Positions 1 through 5,665 of a stretch of 6,398 bases of DNA are shown one piece after another (positions within the stretch are counted from its first letter, which is position 1; the number at the start of each line of letters is the position of its first letter). Where the stretch lies: assembly GCA_020430865.1 (NCBI GenBank), contig JAGQIY010000431.1, positions 1-6,398 on the forward strand, given 5' to 3'. The DNA comes from Myxococcales bacterium (lineage in GTDB: Bacteria > Myxococcota > Polyangia > Polyangiales > Polyangiaceae). Both the position numbers and the translations under genes were made by a program. Below the pieces are notes generated by a model. That model saw nothing but the letters and a program-made list of their open reading frames with translations. It searched no databases and was not told where the DNA came from.

Positions 1-480
1 GGCGGCGCACGCCTCGGCGCAGAACTCGGCGCCGCCAGCGTGGATCACCTCGAGGTGGCCACGCCAGACGACATCGCTGCCCTGGCAGCTCACCCCTCGC
101 CCCCGGTCTGTGTGTTGCTCCCGGGAGTCGCGTTCCATCTACGTCTCGAGACCCAAGCTCCGGGGCGCGCGCTGATCGACGCAGGGGTCCCCGTCGCGCT
201 GGCGACGGACTTCAACCCTGGCTCGAGCCCCACGCCATCCATGCCCCTGATGATCGCCCTCGCGACGCGGACTCAGGGGCTGAGCGTGGCCGAGGCCATC
301 GTCGCGGCGACGCGCAACGCAGCTTGCGCCGTCGATCGAGGTGAGCGGCTCGGGACCCTGGAGGTGGGCAAGCGCTGTGACGTGCAGCTCCTCGACGTTC
401 CGGACTATCGCTATCTGGGTTACGGCTTCGGCTACAACCCCGTGCGTCAGGTGCTGATCGGCGGCGAGCCTCAGCTCTGA
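1..480 (+). CDS. hutI: Imidazolonepropionase, C-terminal part (5' end outside window)
   Basis: The enzyme hydrolyses 4-imidazolone-5-propanoate to N-formimidoyl-L-glutamate, the third step of histidine degradation, in the cytoplasm. The reading frame is open from base 1 and gives 159 residues before TGA; family members are usually about 400 residues, so roughly 60% is missing upstream. It shows an ASVDHLE segment (residues 12-18) that carries the conserved His of the HutI active site, then VCVLLPG (36-42), then ALATDFNPGSSP (66-77), whose Asp70 matches the metal-ligand Asp of the amidohydrolase fold. The tail has the usual TRNAA (104-108) and GTLEVGK..D (118-127) signatures of composite-domain amidohydrolases. 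The GTG at 40 is internal, because homology continues to its left. The gene converges with the - strand pair; no other hut gene lies downstream. The family assignment is secure. Confidence 0.93.
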   Translation, partial: GGARLGAELGAASVDHLEVATPDDIAALAAHPSPPVCVLLPGVAFHLRLETQAPGRALIDAGVPVALATDFNPGSSPTPSMPLMIALATRTQGLSVAEAIVAATRNAACAVDRGERLGTLEVGKRCDVQLLDVPDYRYLGYGFGYNPVRQVLIGGEPQL

Positions 481-485
481 CACCG

Positions 486-530
486 TCTTACAGAGTCACC
501 CGTCTTACAGCGTCGCCCGCCTCACAGAGT
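486..530. repeat. 17-bp direct tandem repeat, about 2.6 copies
   Basis: Two full units, TCTTACAGAGTCACCCG (486-502) and TCTTACAGCGTCGCCCG (503-519), differ at 2 of 17 bases. A partial third unit, CCTCACAGAGT (520-530), lies inside the 3' end of the - strand gene and includes its stop codon. The array fills the gap between the two convergent genes. It is direct rather than inverted, so it does not form a terminator hairpin. It probably arose by slippage or tandem duplication of the 3' end. Confidence 0.8.
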
Positions 531-1013
531 GGAGACAACGAGGTCGAAAGGAATCGCGACGTCGTGCGCCCTGCGCACCCAGTAGACCCGCTTGTTCCGA
601 CCGCTCCAATTCGCTTTGGAGCGACTGAGGCCAACAGCCTGGGTCTTGAGGCCGCCAATGTCGAGGGTGTACGGCGCATCGCGGCCGAGGCCGAAGGCTA
701 GCGGCACGCACTCCAAGCAGAAGCGCTCGACTTCCTCGGAGGAGAAGGCCGCGTAGCTCTCGCGCTTCAACTTGGCGTCGACGATCTGCTGCAGATGAGC
801 GACCTCTTCCGCTTCGAGCCAGCGCGTCTCCGCCCCGCGGCTGCCCATGTTGCGAGCCTCGAACACCCGCTCCACTTGGTTTGGGCCGGGACCCCAGAAT
901 ACCTCGCGAAGGCGGGTCGTCCGCCCTCGTCGCACCAAAGACGCGATGACTCCACAGCGCTCCTCGACGGATTGCACCGTGCCAGGAAGCCCGAGGCTGA
1001 CCGTCATTCCCAT
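522..1013 (-). CDS. Hypothetical protein, 163 aa, family not recognised
   Basis: I do not recognise this protein. It looks like a genuine gene: its amino-acid composition is balanced, unlike the Arg/Pro-rich alternatives in the other frames, and an AAGGAG ribosome site sits 5 bases before the ATG at 1013 (a second in-frame ATG is two codons later, 11 bases from the site). Visible features are a Gly/aromatic segment VFWGPGPNQVERVFEARNMG (38-57), an acidic helix-like stretch (66-85), a Cys pair FCLEC (98-102), a C-terminal region rich in basic and aromatic residues (122-148, including NKRVYWVRR), and a hydrophobic end. There is no signal peptide or membrane span, so it is probably cytoplasmic. 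It starts 35 bases after the stop of the upstream - strand gene, implying co-transcription and possibly a shared function. The stop codon lies in a 17-bp repeat. Confidence 0.72.
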   Translation of the reverse strand: MGMTVSLGLPGTVQSVEERCGVIASLVRRGRTTRLREVFWGPGPNQVERVFEARNMGSRGAETRWLEAEEVAHLQQIVDAKLKRESYAAFSSEEVERFCLECVPLAFGLGRDAPYTLDIGGLKTQAVGLSRSKANWSGRNKRVYWVRRAHDVAIPFDLVVSTL

Positions 1014-1018
1014 GAGTG

Positions 1019-1024
1019 CTCCTT
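1019..1024 (-). promoter_or_regulatory. Ribosome binding site of the 163-aa gene
   Basis: AAGGAG is read on the - strand, 5 bases before the ATG at 1013-1011 and 11 before the in-frame ATG at 1007-1005. It supports initiation here rather than in the longer overlapping - strand frames. Confidence 0.7.
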
Positions 1025-1048
1025 GGCGAGAGTGAGCCTTGCGCGGTC

Positions 1049-1825
1049 TCAGGTCCAGTAGGCAGAAACGTCGGCGTCCTCGTCCACGTCACCGCCGCCG
1101 GACACCGCTCGCAAGCGAATGTTCTTCGCGCCCGACAGCTCGAGCACCGCCTCGCAGGCGCCCATCAGGCCCTGCCACAAGTTCGCGTCAAAGCCTTTGC
1201 AGTCCGTGAAGCGCAGCACGCAGTTGCCGCGGTTCTGCTCCACGACCGCTGCGTCCCCGGTGTCGTAGTATTTGCGGAAGATCAGCGGGCTTTTTCCGAT
1301 CACGAACCCCGGGTCCATGAACGAGATGAATATCTTGTGTACCCCACGGAAATAAGACTTGGAGCCCATGTAGCCGAGCTTGCGCGCGAGCTCTCGGCCG
1401 TTCCCGGTCACGTCCTGAGCTGCCACGTGCATCGCCGACAGCCAGCCAATGGGATACCACCCGCCGGTGATGATGCGGCCATACGCCAGACCCTCTGCCA
1501 GGTCCTCGGGGAGCTGCTCCAGGATCTGCTGTTGCCCCCGGGAACCGAACAACACCCCCAGGTTCGAGTAGACTCCCCGCAGCGGCAGGCCGTTGCACAG
1601 GCCAGTGTCGACGCCCCCGACGCGAATCCGCGCTCCAGACCTCGCTTCGACAGACCTCGCCTCGACAGACCTCCGTTCGACAGAGCTCCCTTCAACAGAG
1701 CGCGTCGAGCGACCAAACAGCGAATCTCTAGGCATGGTGCGGTGACTTCCCGAGGTCGGCTCTGGAGACGAACGCACACCCGCCGAGCGACCAAGGCCGC
1801 CCGCGCCTCGCCCTCCATCCCTCAT
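1049..1825 (-). CDS. Pentapeptide-repeat N-terminus plus possible TIGR02265/DUF2378-like domain, 258 aa
   Basis: The function is unknown. The protein has two parts. Residues 1-66 are low complexity, Gly/Arg/Ser rich, and end in five tandem five-residue units of the form RSVEA (about 42-66). Residues 67-258 form an ordinary globular domain with LRGVYSNLGVLFGS (82-95), GWYPIGWLSAMHVAA (122-136), RELARKLGYMGSKSYFRG (144-161), KYYDTGD (185-191) and LWQGLMGACEAVLELSGAKN (216-235), closing on a Trp-Thr end. The pattern of YP..., an alpha-helical 'lGr' block, a 'yyd.G' block, a 'G...G..e..G' helix and a terminal Trp recalls the myxobacterial paralogous family TIGR02265 (DUF2378), but this is a memory-based resemblance. 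Start choice: ATG at 1825 follows AGGGTGG; a GTG at 1849 (266 aa) and an ATG at 1735 (228 aa, weak GGAAG upstream) are alternatives. No signal peptide or membrane span is seen. It leads the two-gene - strand unit. Confidence 0.68.
   Translation of the reverse strand: MRDGGRGAGGLGRSAGVRSSPEPTSGSHRTMPRDSLFGRSTRSVEGSSVERRSVEARSVEARSGARIRVGGVDTGLCNGLPLRGVYSNLGVLFGSRGQQQILEQLPEDLAEGLAYGRIITGGWYPIGWLSAMHVAAQDVTGNGRELARKLGYMGSKSYFRGVHKIFISFMDPGFVIGKSPLIFRKYYDTGDAAVVEQNRGNCVLRFTDCKGFDANLWQGLMGACEAVLELSGAKNIRLRAVSGGGDVDEDADVSAYWT
1636..1710. repeat. 15-bp in-frame tandem repeat encoding RSVEA-type pentapeptides
   Basis: Units lie at 1636-1650 (CAGACCTCGCTTCGA), 1651-1665 (one base different), 1666-1680 and 1681-1695, with a decayed fifth from 1696. 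Divergence increases from left to right. The period is a multiple of three, so copy changes would keep the - strand gene in frame. On the - strand the units read RSVEG, SSVER, RSVEA, RSVEA and RSGAR, an alternately basic and acidic linker between the low-complexity start and the globular domain. Confidence 0.85.
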
Positions 1826-2080
1826 GTCGCCCACCCTAGCATGCTCCACGGACTCGATTCGTCACAAATGTACCTAGCCGCGGTCGGCTGCCTCGCGGCA
1901 ACGCAACCGGGCGCATCGACCCTCTGACACTGACTGGCGTCATCACCCACTCGCTTCCCCTTTGCCGCCCTCGCCGCAACCCTCGAGACTGATACGCAAC
2001 GCCGCGTCGCTGACTCCCCGCGACCGCGCAGGGCTGAACACGTCTACAGCTGGCGAGCCTGGAGGTGGGACGGCGACGCC

Positions 2081-2108
2081 AGCGGCTCGAGCCGCTTTCG
2101 TGCACGAA
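2081..2108. promoter_or_regulatory. Two abutting perfect palindromes (16 bp and 12 bp)
   Basis: AGCGGCTCGAGCCGCT (2081-2096) and TTCGTGCACGAA (2097-2108) are each perfect palindromes and directly adjoin. They lie 82-109 bases before the lipoprotein ATG, inside the divergent promoter region. Dimeric transcription factors commonly bind such sites, so they may be operators. As RNA, the first could fold into a GC-rich stem with a TCGA loop followed by TTT, a weak terminator-like shape, but no gene ends here. Function is inferred. Confidence 0.45.
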
Positions 2109-2176
2109 CGTCGCCGTGCTCGCGGGAGCCGCAAGGCGAGCCCGGTTCAGATCCAGCGCATGTAGACTGGTCGGCC

Positions 2177-2181
2177 GGAGG
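2177..2181 (+). promoter_or_regulatory. Ribosome binding site of the lipoprotein gene
   Basis: GGAGG lies 8 bases before the ATG at 2190, an optimal spacing. This fixes the start just upstream of a proper lipoprotein signal peptide. Confidence 0.8.
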
Positions 2182-2189
2182 CATTTTCC

Positions 2190-3488
2190 ATGGTTCGATC
2201 TACCCTGCGTTTCCGCTCCCCGATCTCCCAGCCAGCCCTGTGTCGCATCGTGTGCGTGGTGGCAGCTTTGAGCCTGTGCGCTTGTGGCGACAGCGGGAGC
2301 GAGGGCGGAGGCGCCGATGCTGGCAGCGGCGGCAGCGCGAGCGGCGGAAGCGGGAATCAGGGGGGCACGTCGAACGCAGGCGGCGCCGGAGGGTCGGGCA
2401 GTGGCGGCGATGCCGGCTCCGGGAACACCGGCAACTCAGGCGGAAACGCGGGCAGCGGAGGCACGGCGGGGAACGGTGGTCAACCCAGCGGGAGCGTCCC
2501 CATGTTCGTCGCCCAGGGGCACCTCGGCCGCACGCTGATCAGCTGCGACGACGGCCAGAGCTGGACGGCAGATCGCTCCGACGACGGTCAGCACACGTGC
2601 TGGAGCGGTGACGCGAACGACATCGAGTGCGACCACCAGTCCACCGCGGGACGCGGGTTGGTCTATGTGCCCAGTCCCGATGACGAGCCGGGCACCTTCG
2701 TCGCCACCTTCGGCTGGGGCCAACCCGGGAGCATCCGCACGAGCCAGGACGGCGTCGCGTGGACTCCCACGCTGACCGGCAAGACCTTCGCCATGCTCGC
2801 TTACGGGAGTGGCACCTTGATGGCGGGCGCCCACGTGCCCATGCGCTCCACGGATCGCGGCGCGCAGTGGGAGGACACCGCGGATCCCATGCTCGCCGTC
2901 TGGAACGCGCGCACCATTGGATTCGCTCCGCACGGAAATGGTCTGTTCATCGTCGTGGGTGGGGACGGCGGTGAACAGGACATCGTGCTTTCGCCAGACG
3001 CTGGCCAGAGCTGGTTCCACCCCGACACGCTGCCGGGCAGCTGCGGCGCCAACGTTCGGGGGATCGCGTACGGAAACGGAACCATCGTCGTGATGGGAGA
3101 GACCACGGTCTGCCACTCGAGCGATGGTGGGAAGACCTTCGAGGCCCAAGACATGGCCGGGAACGTGACTTCGCCGGTGGTCTGGGACGGCGCTCGCTTC
3201 ATCGCCTTCAGCCAGGGCAAGGCTCACACGTCGAGCGATGGCCAGAGCTGGACCACCACGGACCTCTCGCAGAACATCCAAATCGGCGCCTTCGCCGTGA
3301 GCCCCCAGGGCACCTTCGTCGGTGTCCGAGGCGGCTGGCAGGTCTGGTACGACAAGCAGGAGCTCTACCGCTCGACGGACGGCGTCAACTGGACGACGCT
3401 TCCGAGCGGTGCCTTCAACGGCGGTCATCCGATCAACTTCATGAGCTTCGGCTATGGCGCTCCGAGCGGCGCCTGCCCGGCGCAGTAG
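2190..3488 (+). CDS. Lipoprotein with Gly/Ser linker and seven Asp-box (BNR) repeats, 432 aa
   Basis: This is a probable outer-membrane or surface lipoprotein. Residues 1-32 form a signal peptide with a basic start, a hydrophobic core (VCVVAALSL) and lipobox LCAC, making Cys32 the likely lipidated residue. Residues 33-102 are a Gly/Ser/Ala/Asn linker typical of myxobacterial surface lipoproteins. From 104 onward it is a propeller-like domain with seven Asp boxes: SCDDGQSW (118), SQDGVAW (185), STDRGAQW (220), SPDAGQSW (268), SSDGGKTF (310), SSDGQSW (348) and STDGVNW (395). The mean spacing is about 46 residues, as expected for one box per blade of a seven-bladed beta-propeller. Six Cys lie in the exported domain (119, 137, 147, 285, 308, 429), allowing disulfides. 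Asp boxes occur in sialidases, sortilin-like proteins and YCF48-like factors; they are structural, and I see no sialidase Arg triad or FRIP motif, so binding rather than catalysis is likelier. The ligand is unknown. Confidence 0.9.
   Translation: MVRSTLRFRSPISQPALCRIVCVVAALSLCACGDSGSEGGGADAGSGGSASGGSGNQGGTSNAGGAGGSGSGGDAGSGNTGNSGGNAGSGGTAGNGGQPSGSVPMFVAQGHLGRTLISCDDGQSWTADRSDDGQHTCWSGDANDIECDHQSTAGRGLVYVPSPDDEPGTFVATFGWGQPGSIRTSQDGVAWTPTLTGKTFAMLAYGSGTLMAGAHVPMRSTDRGAQWEDTADPMLAVWNARTIGFAPHGNGLFIVVGGDGGEQDIVLSPDAGQSWFHPDTLPGSCGANVRGIAYGNGTIVVMGETTVCHSSDGGKTFEAQDMAGNVTSPVVWDGARFIAFSQGKAHTSSDGQSWTTTDLSQNIQIGAFAVSPQGTFVGVRGGWQVWYDKQELYRSTDGVNWTTLPSGAFNGGHPINFMSFGYGAPSGACPAQ
2292..2489 (+). repeat. 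Low-complexity GGC/AGC-rich tract encoding the Gly/Ser linker
   Basis: It encodes lipoprotein residues 35-100, almost all Gly, Ser, Ala, Asn or Thr, with short irregular repeats such as GGSGSGG and GGNAGSGG. It is compositional rather than a clean tandem array. It probably spaces the propeller away from the membrane, and the tract is prone to length change. Confidence 0.8.
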
Positions 3489-3507
3489 GCGCCTGATGCC
3501 CTGCTCC

Positions 3508-3519
3508 CTCGGCGCCGAG
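3508..3519. other. 12-bp perfect palindrome after the lipoprotein gene
   Basis: CTCGGCGCCGAG begins 20 bases after the lipoprotein stop. It could form a short GC hairpin but lacks a T-run, so it is at best a weak or factor-assisted terminator element. Its self-complementary centre leaves only about 4 bp of RNA stem. Confidence 0.3.
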
Positions 3520-3559
3520 CCGCGGGCAACGGCTTGACCCGTGGCGCCAGCAGCTGACT

Positions 3560-3582
3560 CGAGAGCTTCGACGTTGCTCTCG
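3560..3582 (+). other. Inverted repeat / hairpin before the oxidoreductase pair
   Basis: CGAGAGC (3560-3566) pairs with GCTCTCG (3576-3582) across a 9-base loop, ending 26 bases before the GTG at 3609. No T-run follows. It could be a transcript-end structure for the lipoprotein mRNA, a leader hairpin for the next gene, or an operator. Confidence 0.35.
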
Positions 3583-3608
3583 CAATGGCGCTTGGCTAAG
3601 GCGGACGC

Positions 3609-4040
3609 GTGGGCTTCTTCGAGTTCGAGAAACGCTGGCTGCGCTCCATCTTCGACTGCGTGATCCCATCCGGAGCCAGCCGGGTGCTACCAGAGGGCGC
3701 AGCCGACGTCCCCCTGGAGGGTTTCATCGAGGACCTGCTCGCCCATGCCCCCGCCCAGTTCTGTCTCGGCATGCGCGCCTGCACGTGGGCGATCACCCTC
3801 GCGCCGTTGCTGGTGCTGGGTCGCCCGAAGACCTTCCACGGCCTGAGCCGCGAGGATCAGTATCGAGTGCTCGACGTGATGCGCTCGAGCGACATCTACC
3901 TGGTCCGCGAGATGCCCTTGCTGTTCAAGACCATCGGCTGCCTGGGCTACGGCGGGCTGCCGCGAATCCAAGCTCGCCTCGACATCGAGCCCCGGGACGC
4001 GACGGATCCCGAGTGGGCACGCCGAGGAGCGAAGTCGTGA
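3609..4040 (+). CDS. Small subunit-like protein (gluconate 2-dehydrogenase subunit 3 type), 143 aa
   Basis: This is the probable partner of the GMC flavoenzyme that follows. The start is the GTG at 3609: an in-frame TAA at 3597 blocks any extension and AAGG lies 7 bases upstream. The N-terminal RWLRSIFDCVIPSG (9-22) matches the opening 'l..l.d.iiP' pattern of gluconate-2-dehydrogenase subunit 3-like proteins and of the N-terminal region of long-chain alcohol oxidases. F.GLS..DQYRVL (76-88) and LFKTIGCLGYGGLP (105-118) fit the same layout. Residues 59-70 are hydrophobic (TWAITLAPLLVL) and may pack against the large subunit or a membrane. There is no Tat or Sec signal, unlike some exported members. 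The last codons overlap the GMC start by four bases, so the two proteins are probably made in fixed ratio. Family membership is likely; the exact family is not certain. Confidence 0.78.
   Translation: MGFFEFEKRWLRSIFDCVIPSGASRVLPEGAADVPLEGFIEDLLAHAPAQFCLGMRACTWAITLAPLLVLGRPKTFHGLSREDQYRVLDVMRSSDIYLVREMPLLFKTIGCLGYGGLPRIQARLDIEPRDATDPEWARRGAKS
4024..4029 (+). promoter_or_regulatory. Ribosome binding site deciding the GMC start
   Basis: GAGGAG lies 7 bases before the GTG at 4037, inside the end of the small-subunit gene. Together with the GTGA start/stop overlap it marks translational coupling and rules against the longer upstream start. Confidence 0.8.
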
Positions 4041-5590
4041 GTCGCGCGCAGGGCTCGAGCCGCCAGGGCATCCAGTGCCTGGCCGACGTCCAGGGCCAGG
4101 CACTGGTCGAAGACGGCGCCGACGTGGTGATCATTGGCAGCGGGGCCGCCGGGGCCACCGCCGCCCGCGTGCTCACTGACGCGGGCCTGGACGTGATCCT
4201 GGTCGAGGAGGGCGCCCACATCCCCACGGAACAGCTCCGCTCCGACGCCTACAGCTCGTTCAAGCACCTGTGGCGCGACATGGGTTTCCAGGTCGCCGAG
4301 GGGCGCGCCTTCACGCCCGTCTTGCAGGGACGCGCCGTGGGCGGCACCACGGTAGTCAACGGCGCCATCATCCACCGCCTGCCGGAGCCGATCTACGATC
4401 TGTGGGCCGCCGAGCACGCGGTGGACAGGAGCTTCGGCTATCGAGAACTGACCGACATCTTCGACCAGCTGGACAAGGAACTGCACGTCGGCCCAGCCCC
4501 TGACGCGGTGTTCGGTGCGAACAACCAGCTGATGCAACTCGGCGTCGAGGGCATCGGCGCGCAGGGCAATCGTATCCGACGCAACGTGAAAGGCTGCCAG
4601 GGCTCTGCCCACTGCAACCAGGGCTGCCCAACCGGGCGCAAGCAGAGCATGGACGTCTCATACGTTCCACGAGCGCTGGAGCGAGGGGCACGCCTCTATG
4701 CTCAGTGTCGCGCGGAAACAATTCATGGCAAGTCGGGTCGGGTTTCGGGGGTGAGGGGCCGCTTCATCGACCCCGTAACCAGGCAGAAGGGCCCGCGCTT
4801 CGTCTTCCACGGTCGACGGGCCGTCGTGCTCTGCGCGAGCGCCATCCAGACGCCGCAGTTGCTCCAGGCAAACGGCTTCGGGCGCGCGAGTCAGCTGGTT
4901 GGCGAGCGACTGCAGTGCCATCCAGGGACCGGAGTGGTCGGCGTCTTCGACAACCCGGTCAAGCTCTCCTTCGGGGCCACTCAAGGCTTCGAGACCACCC
5001 ACTTCTGGCACGAGCGCATGAAGTTCGAGAGCGTGGCGATGCCCTTGGAGTTCGCCGCAGCGCGGCTTCCCGGTATCGGCCCCGAGTTGATGCATGAGCT
5101 GGAGAGCTTCAACCACCTCGCCATCTGGGGCGTGCAGGTACGCGCTCGAGCCCTGGGAAGCGTTCACAAGAGCCTCTTCGGCGCCGCCAAGATCCAGTAC
5201 GACATGCTGGACAGCGACATCGAGATCCTCAAGCTCGGAGTGCAGCGCCTGATCCGCATGATGTTCGCGGCGGGAGCGCGTCAGGTGCTGCCAGGAGTCC
5301 ACGGCTTGCCCGATCGCATCGACTCCCCGGACGAGGCCGAGCGGCTCTTCAGGCTGCCCAACGATCCGCGTCTGTTCCACTGCATCGCGGCGCACCTCTT
5401 CGGCACGGCCAAGCTGGGATTGTCGAAGCACTCGAGCGTGGTGGACCTGAACTGCCAGGTGCACGACGCCCCGGGTCTCTACGTCTTCGACTCCTCGGTC
5501 TTTCCTACCAACATGGGAGTCAATCCGCAGCACAGCATCTGCGCGTTGAGCTGGCTGATGAGCGAGCGGCTCGCTTCTCGCAGACGCTGA
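4037..5590 (+). CDS. GMC family FAD-dependent oxidoreductase, 517 aa
   Basis: This flavoenzyme oxidises a hydroxyl group (alcohol, sugar or sterol type; substrate not readable from sequence) using FAD. Its Rossmann motif DVVIIGSGAAGATAA is at 29-43, with the ribose-binding acid in ILVEEG (54-59). GRAVGGTTVVNG (98-109) is the GMC signature around the flavin. A cysteine block C187-x5-C193-x3-C197 followed by TGRK..S resembles the Cys-rich segment of COG2303 dehydrogenases. The C-terminal GMC domain has H453 in HLFGT, VVDLNCQVHDAPGLYVFDSSVFPTNMGVNPQ, and N496 of NPQ; this His/Asn pair is the type known from cholesterol and choline oxidases. Start: GTG at 4037, 4-base overlap with the small subunit and a strong ribosome site. 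An in-frame earlier start at 3785 would add 84 Arg/Pro-rich residues read out of frame from the neighbour. No signal peptide is seen, so it is probably cytoplasmic or peripheral. No cytochrome partner lies in the window. Confidence 0.93.
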   Translation: MSRAQGSSRQGIQCLADVQGQALVEDGADVVIIGSGAAGATAARVLTDAGLDVILVEEGAHIPTEQLRSDAYSSFKHLWRDMGFQVAEGRAFTPVLQGRAVGGTTVVNGAIIHRLPEPIYDLWAAEHAVDRSFGYRELTDIFDQLDKELHVGPAPDAVFGANNQLMQLGVEGIGAQGNRIRRNVKGCQGSAHCNQGCPTGRKQSMDVSYVPRALERGARLYAQCRAETIHGKSGRVSGVRGRFIDPVTRQKGPRFVFHGRRAVVLCASAIQTPQLLQANGFGRASQLVGERLQCHPGTGVVGVFDNPVKLSFGATQGFETTHFWHERMKFESVAMPLEFAAARLPGIGPELMHELESFNHLAIWGVQVRARALGSVHKSLFGAAKIQYDMLDSDIEILKLGVQRLIRMMFAAGARQVLPGVHGLPDRIDSPDEAERLFRLPNDPRLFHCIAAHLFGTAKLGLSKHSSVVDLNCQVHDAPGLYVFDSSVFPTNMGVNPQHSICALSWLMSERLASRRR

Positions 5591-5604
5591 GGCGCGCGCG
5601 GGCC

Positions 5605-5654
5605 GCTGTCAGGGAGGCGGCTGGCCTTGCGACCGATGAGCGGAGCTGTCAGGG
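5605..5654 (+). repeat. 10-bp direct repeat pair GCTGTCAGGG, 40 bases apart
   Basis: Identical GCTGTCAGGG copies lie at 5605-5614 and 5645-5654, in the short gap after the GMC stop and across the possible starts of the next gene. Chance is possible in GC-rich DNA; alternatively it is a pair of regulator sites spaced close to four helical turns. Confidence 0.4.
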
Positions 5655-5665
5655 TGCAGCTGCCG

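Larger units (their letters stand above)
1826..2189. other. Divergent intergenic region, no convincing gene
   Basis: About 365 bases separate the divergent starts. Short open frames exist on both strands, but their products are Arg/Pro/Ala rich with no sensible domain. The region contains two abutting perfect palindromes (2081-2108) and a 6-bp inverted repeat, GCCGCG (1877-1882) with CGCGGC (1894-1899). I could not find a -35/-10 pair with good spacing for either gene. A lone TACATT on the - strand near 1866-1871 and TAGACT at 2163-2168 are too weak to call. It presumably holds both promoters. Confidence 0.6.

Noticed and set aside
505..1092. 195-residue - strand frame overlapping the 163-aa gene
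   Set aside because: Arg/Ser/Gly rich with no sensible domain; the 163-aa frame has the better composition and ribosome site.
1016..1927. 303-residue + strand open frame
   Set aside because: It is antisense to the two - strand genes. Its product is Arg/His/Val rich with no domain, and its DRP-type repeat is only the complement of the RSVEA repeat.
2139..2155. GGTTCAGATCC resembling a tRNA T-arm
   Set aside because: The flanking bases cannot form the T-stem and no other tRNA arms are present.
1962..2165. Short + strand open frame in the intergenic region
   Set aside because: Ala/Arg/Pro-biased product with no motif and no convincing ribosome site.
2436..3428. 330-residue - strand open frame
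   Set aside because: It is antisense to the Asp-box lipoprotein, a GC-rich codon-position artefact with Arg/Ala/Val-biased composition.
2190..3488. Catalytic sialidase activity for the lipoprotein
   Set aside because: Asp boxes alone are structural. No FRIP motif or arginine triad could be identified.
3785..4036. 84-residue N-terminal extension of the GMC oxidoreductase
   Set aside because: It is Arg/Pro/His rich with no homology to the family, overlaps the well-formed small-subunit gene in another frame, and the GTG at 4037 has a strong ribosome site.
4658..5533. 291-residue - strand open frame
   Set aside because: It is antisense to the GMC catalytic domain, which has clear motifs throughout; no recognisable fold.
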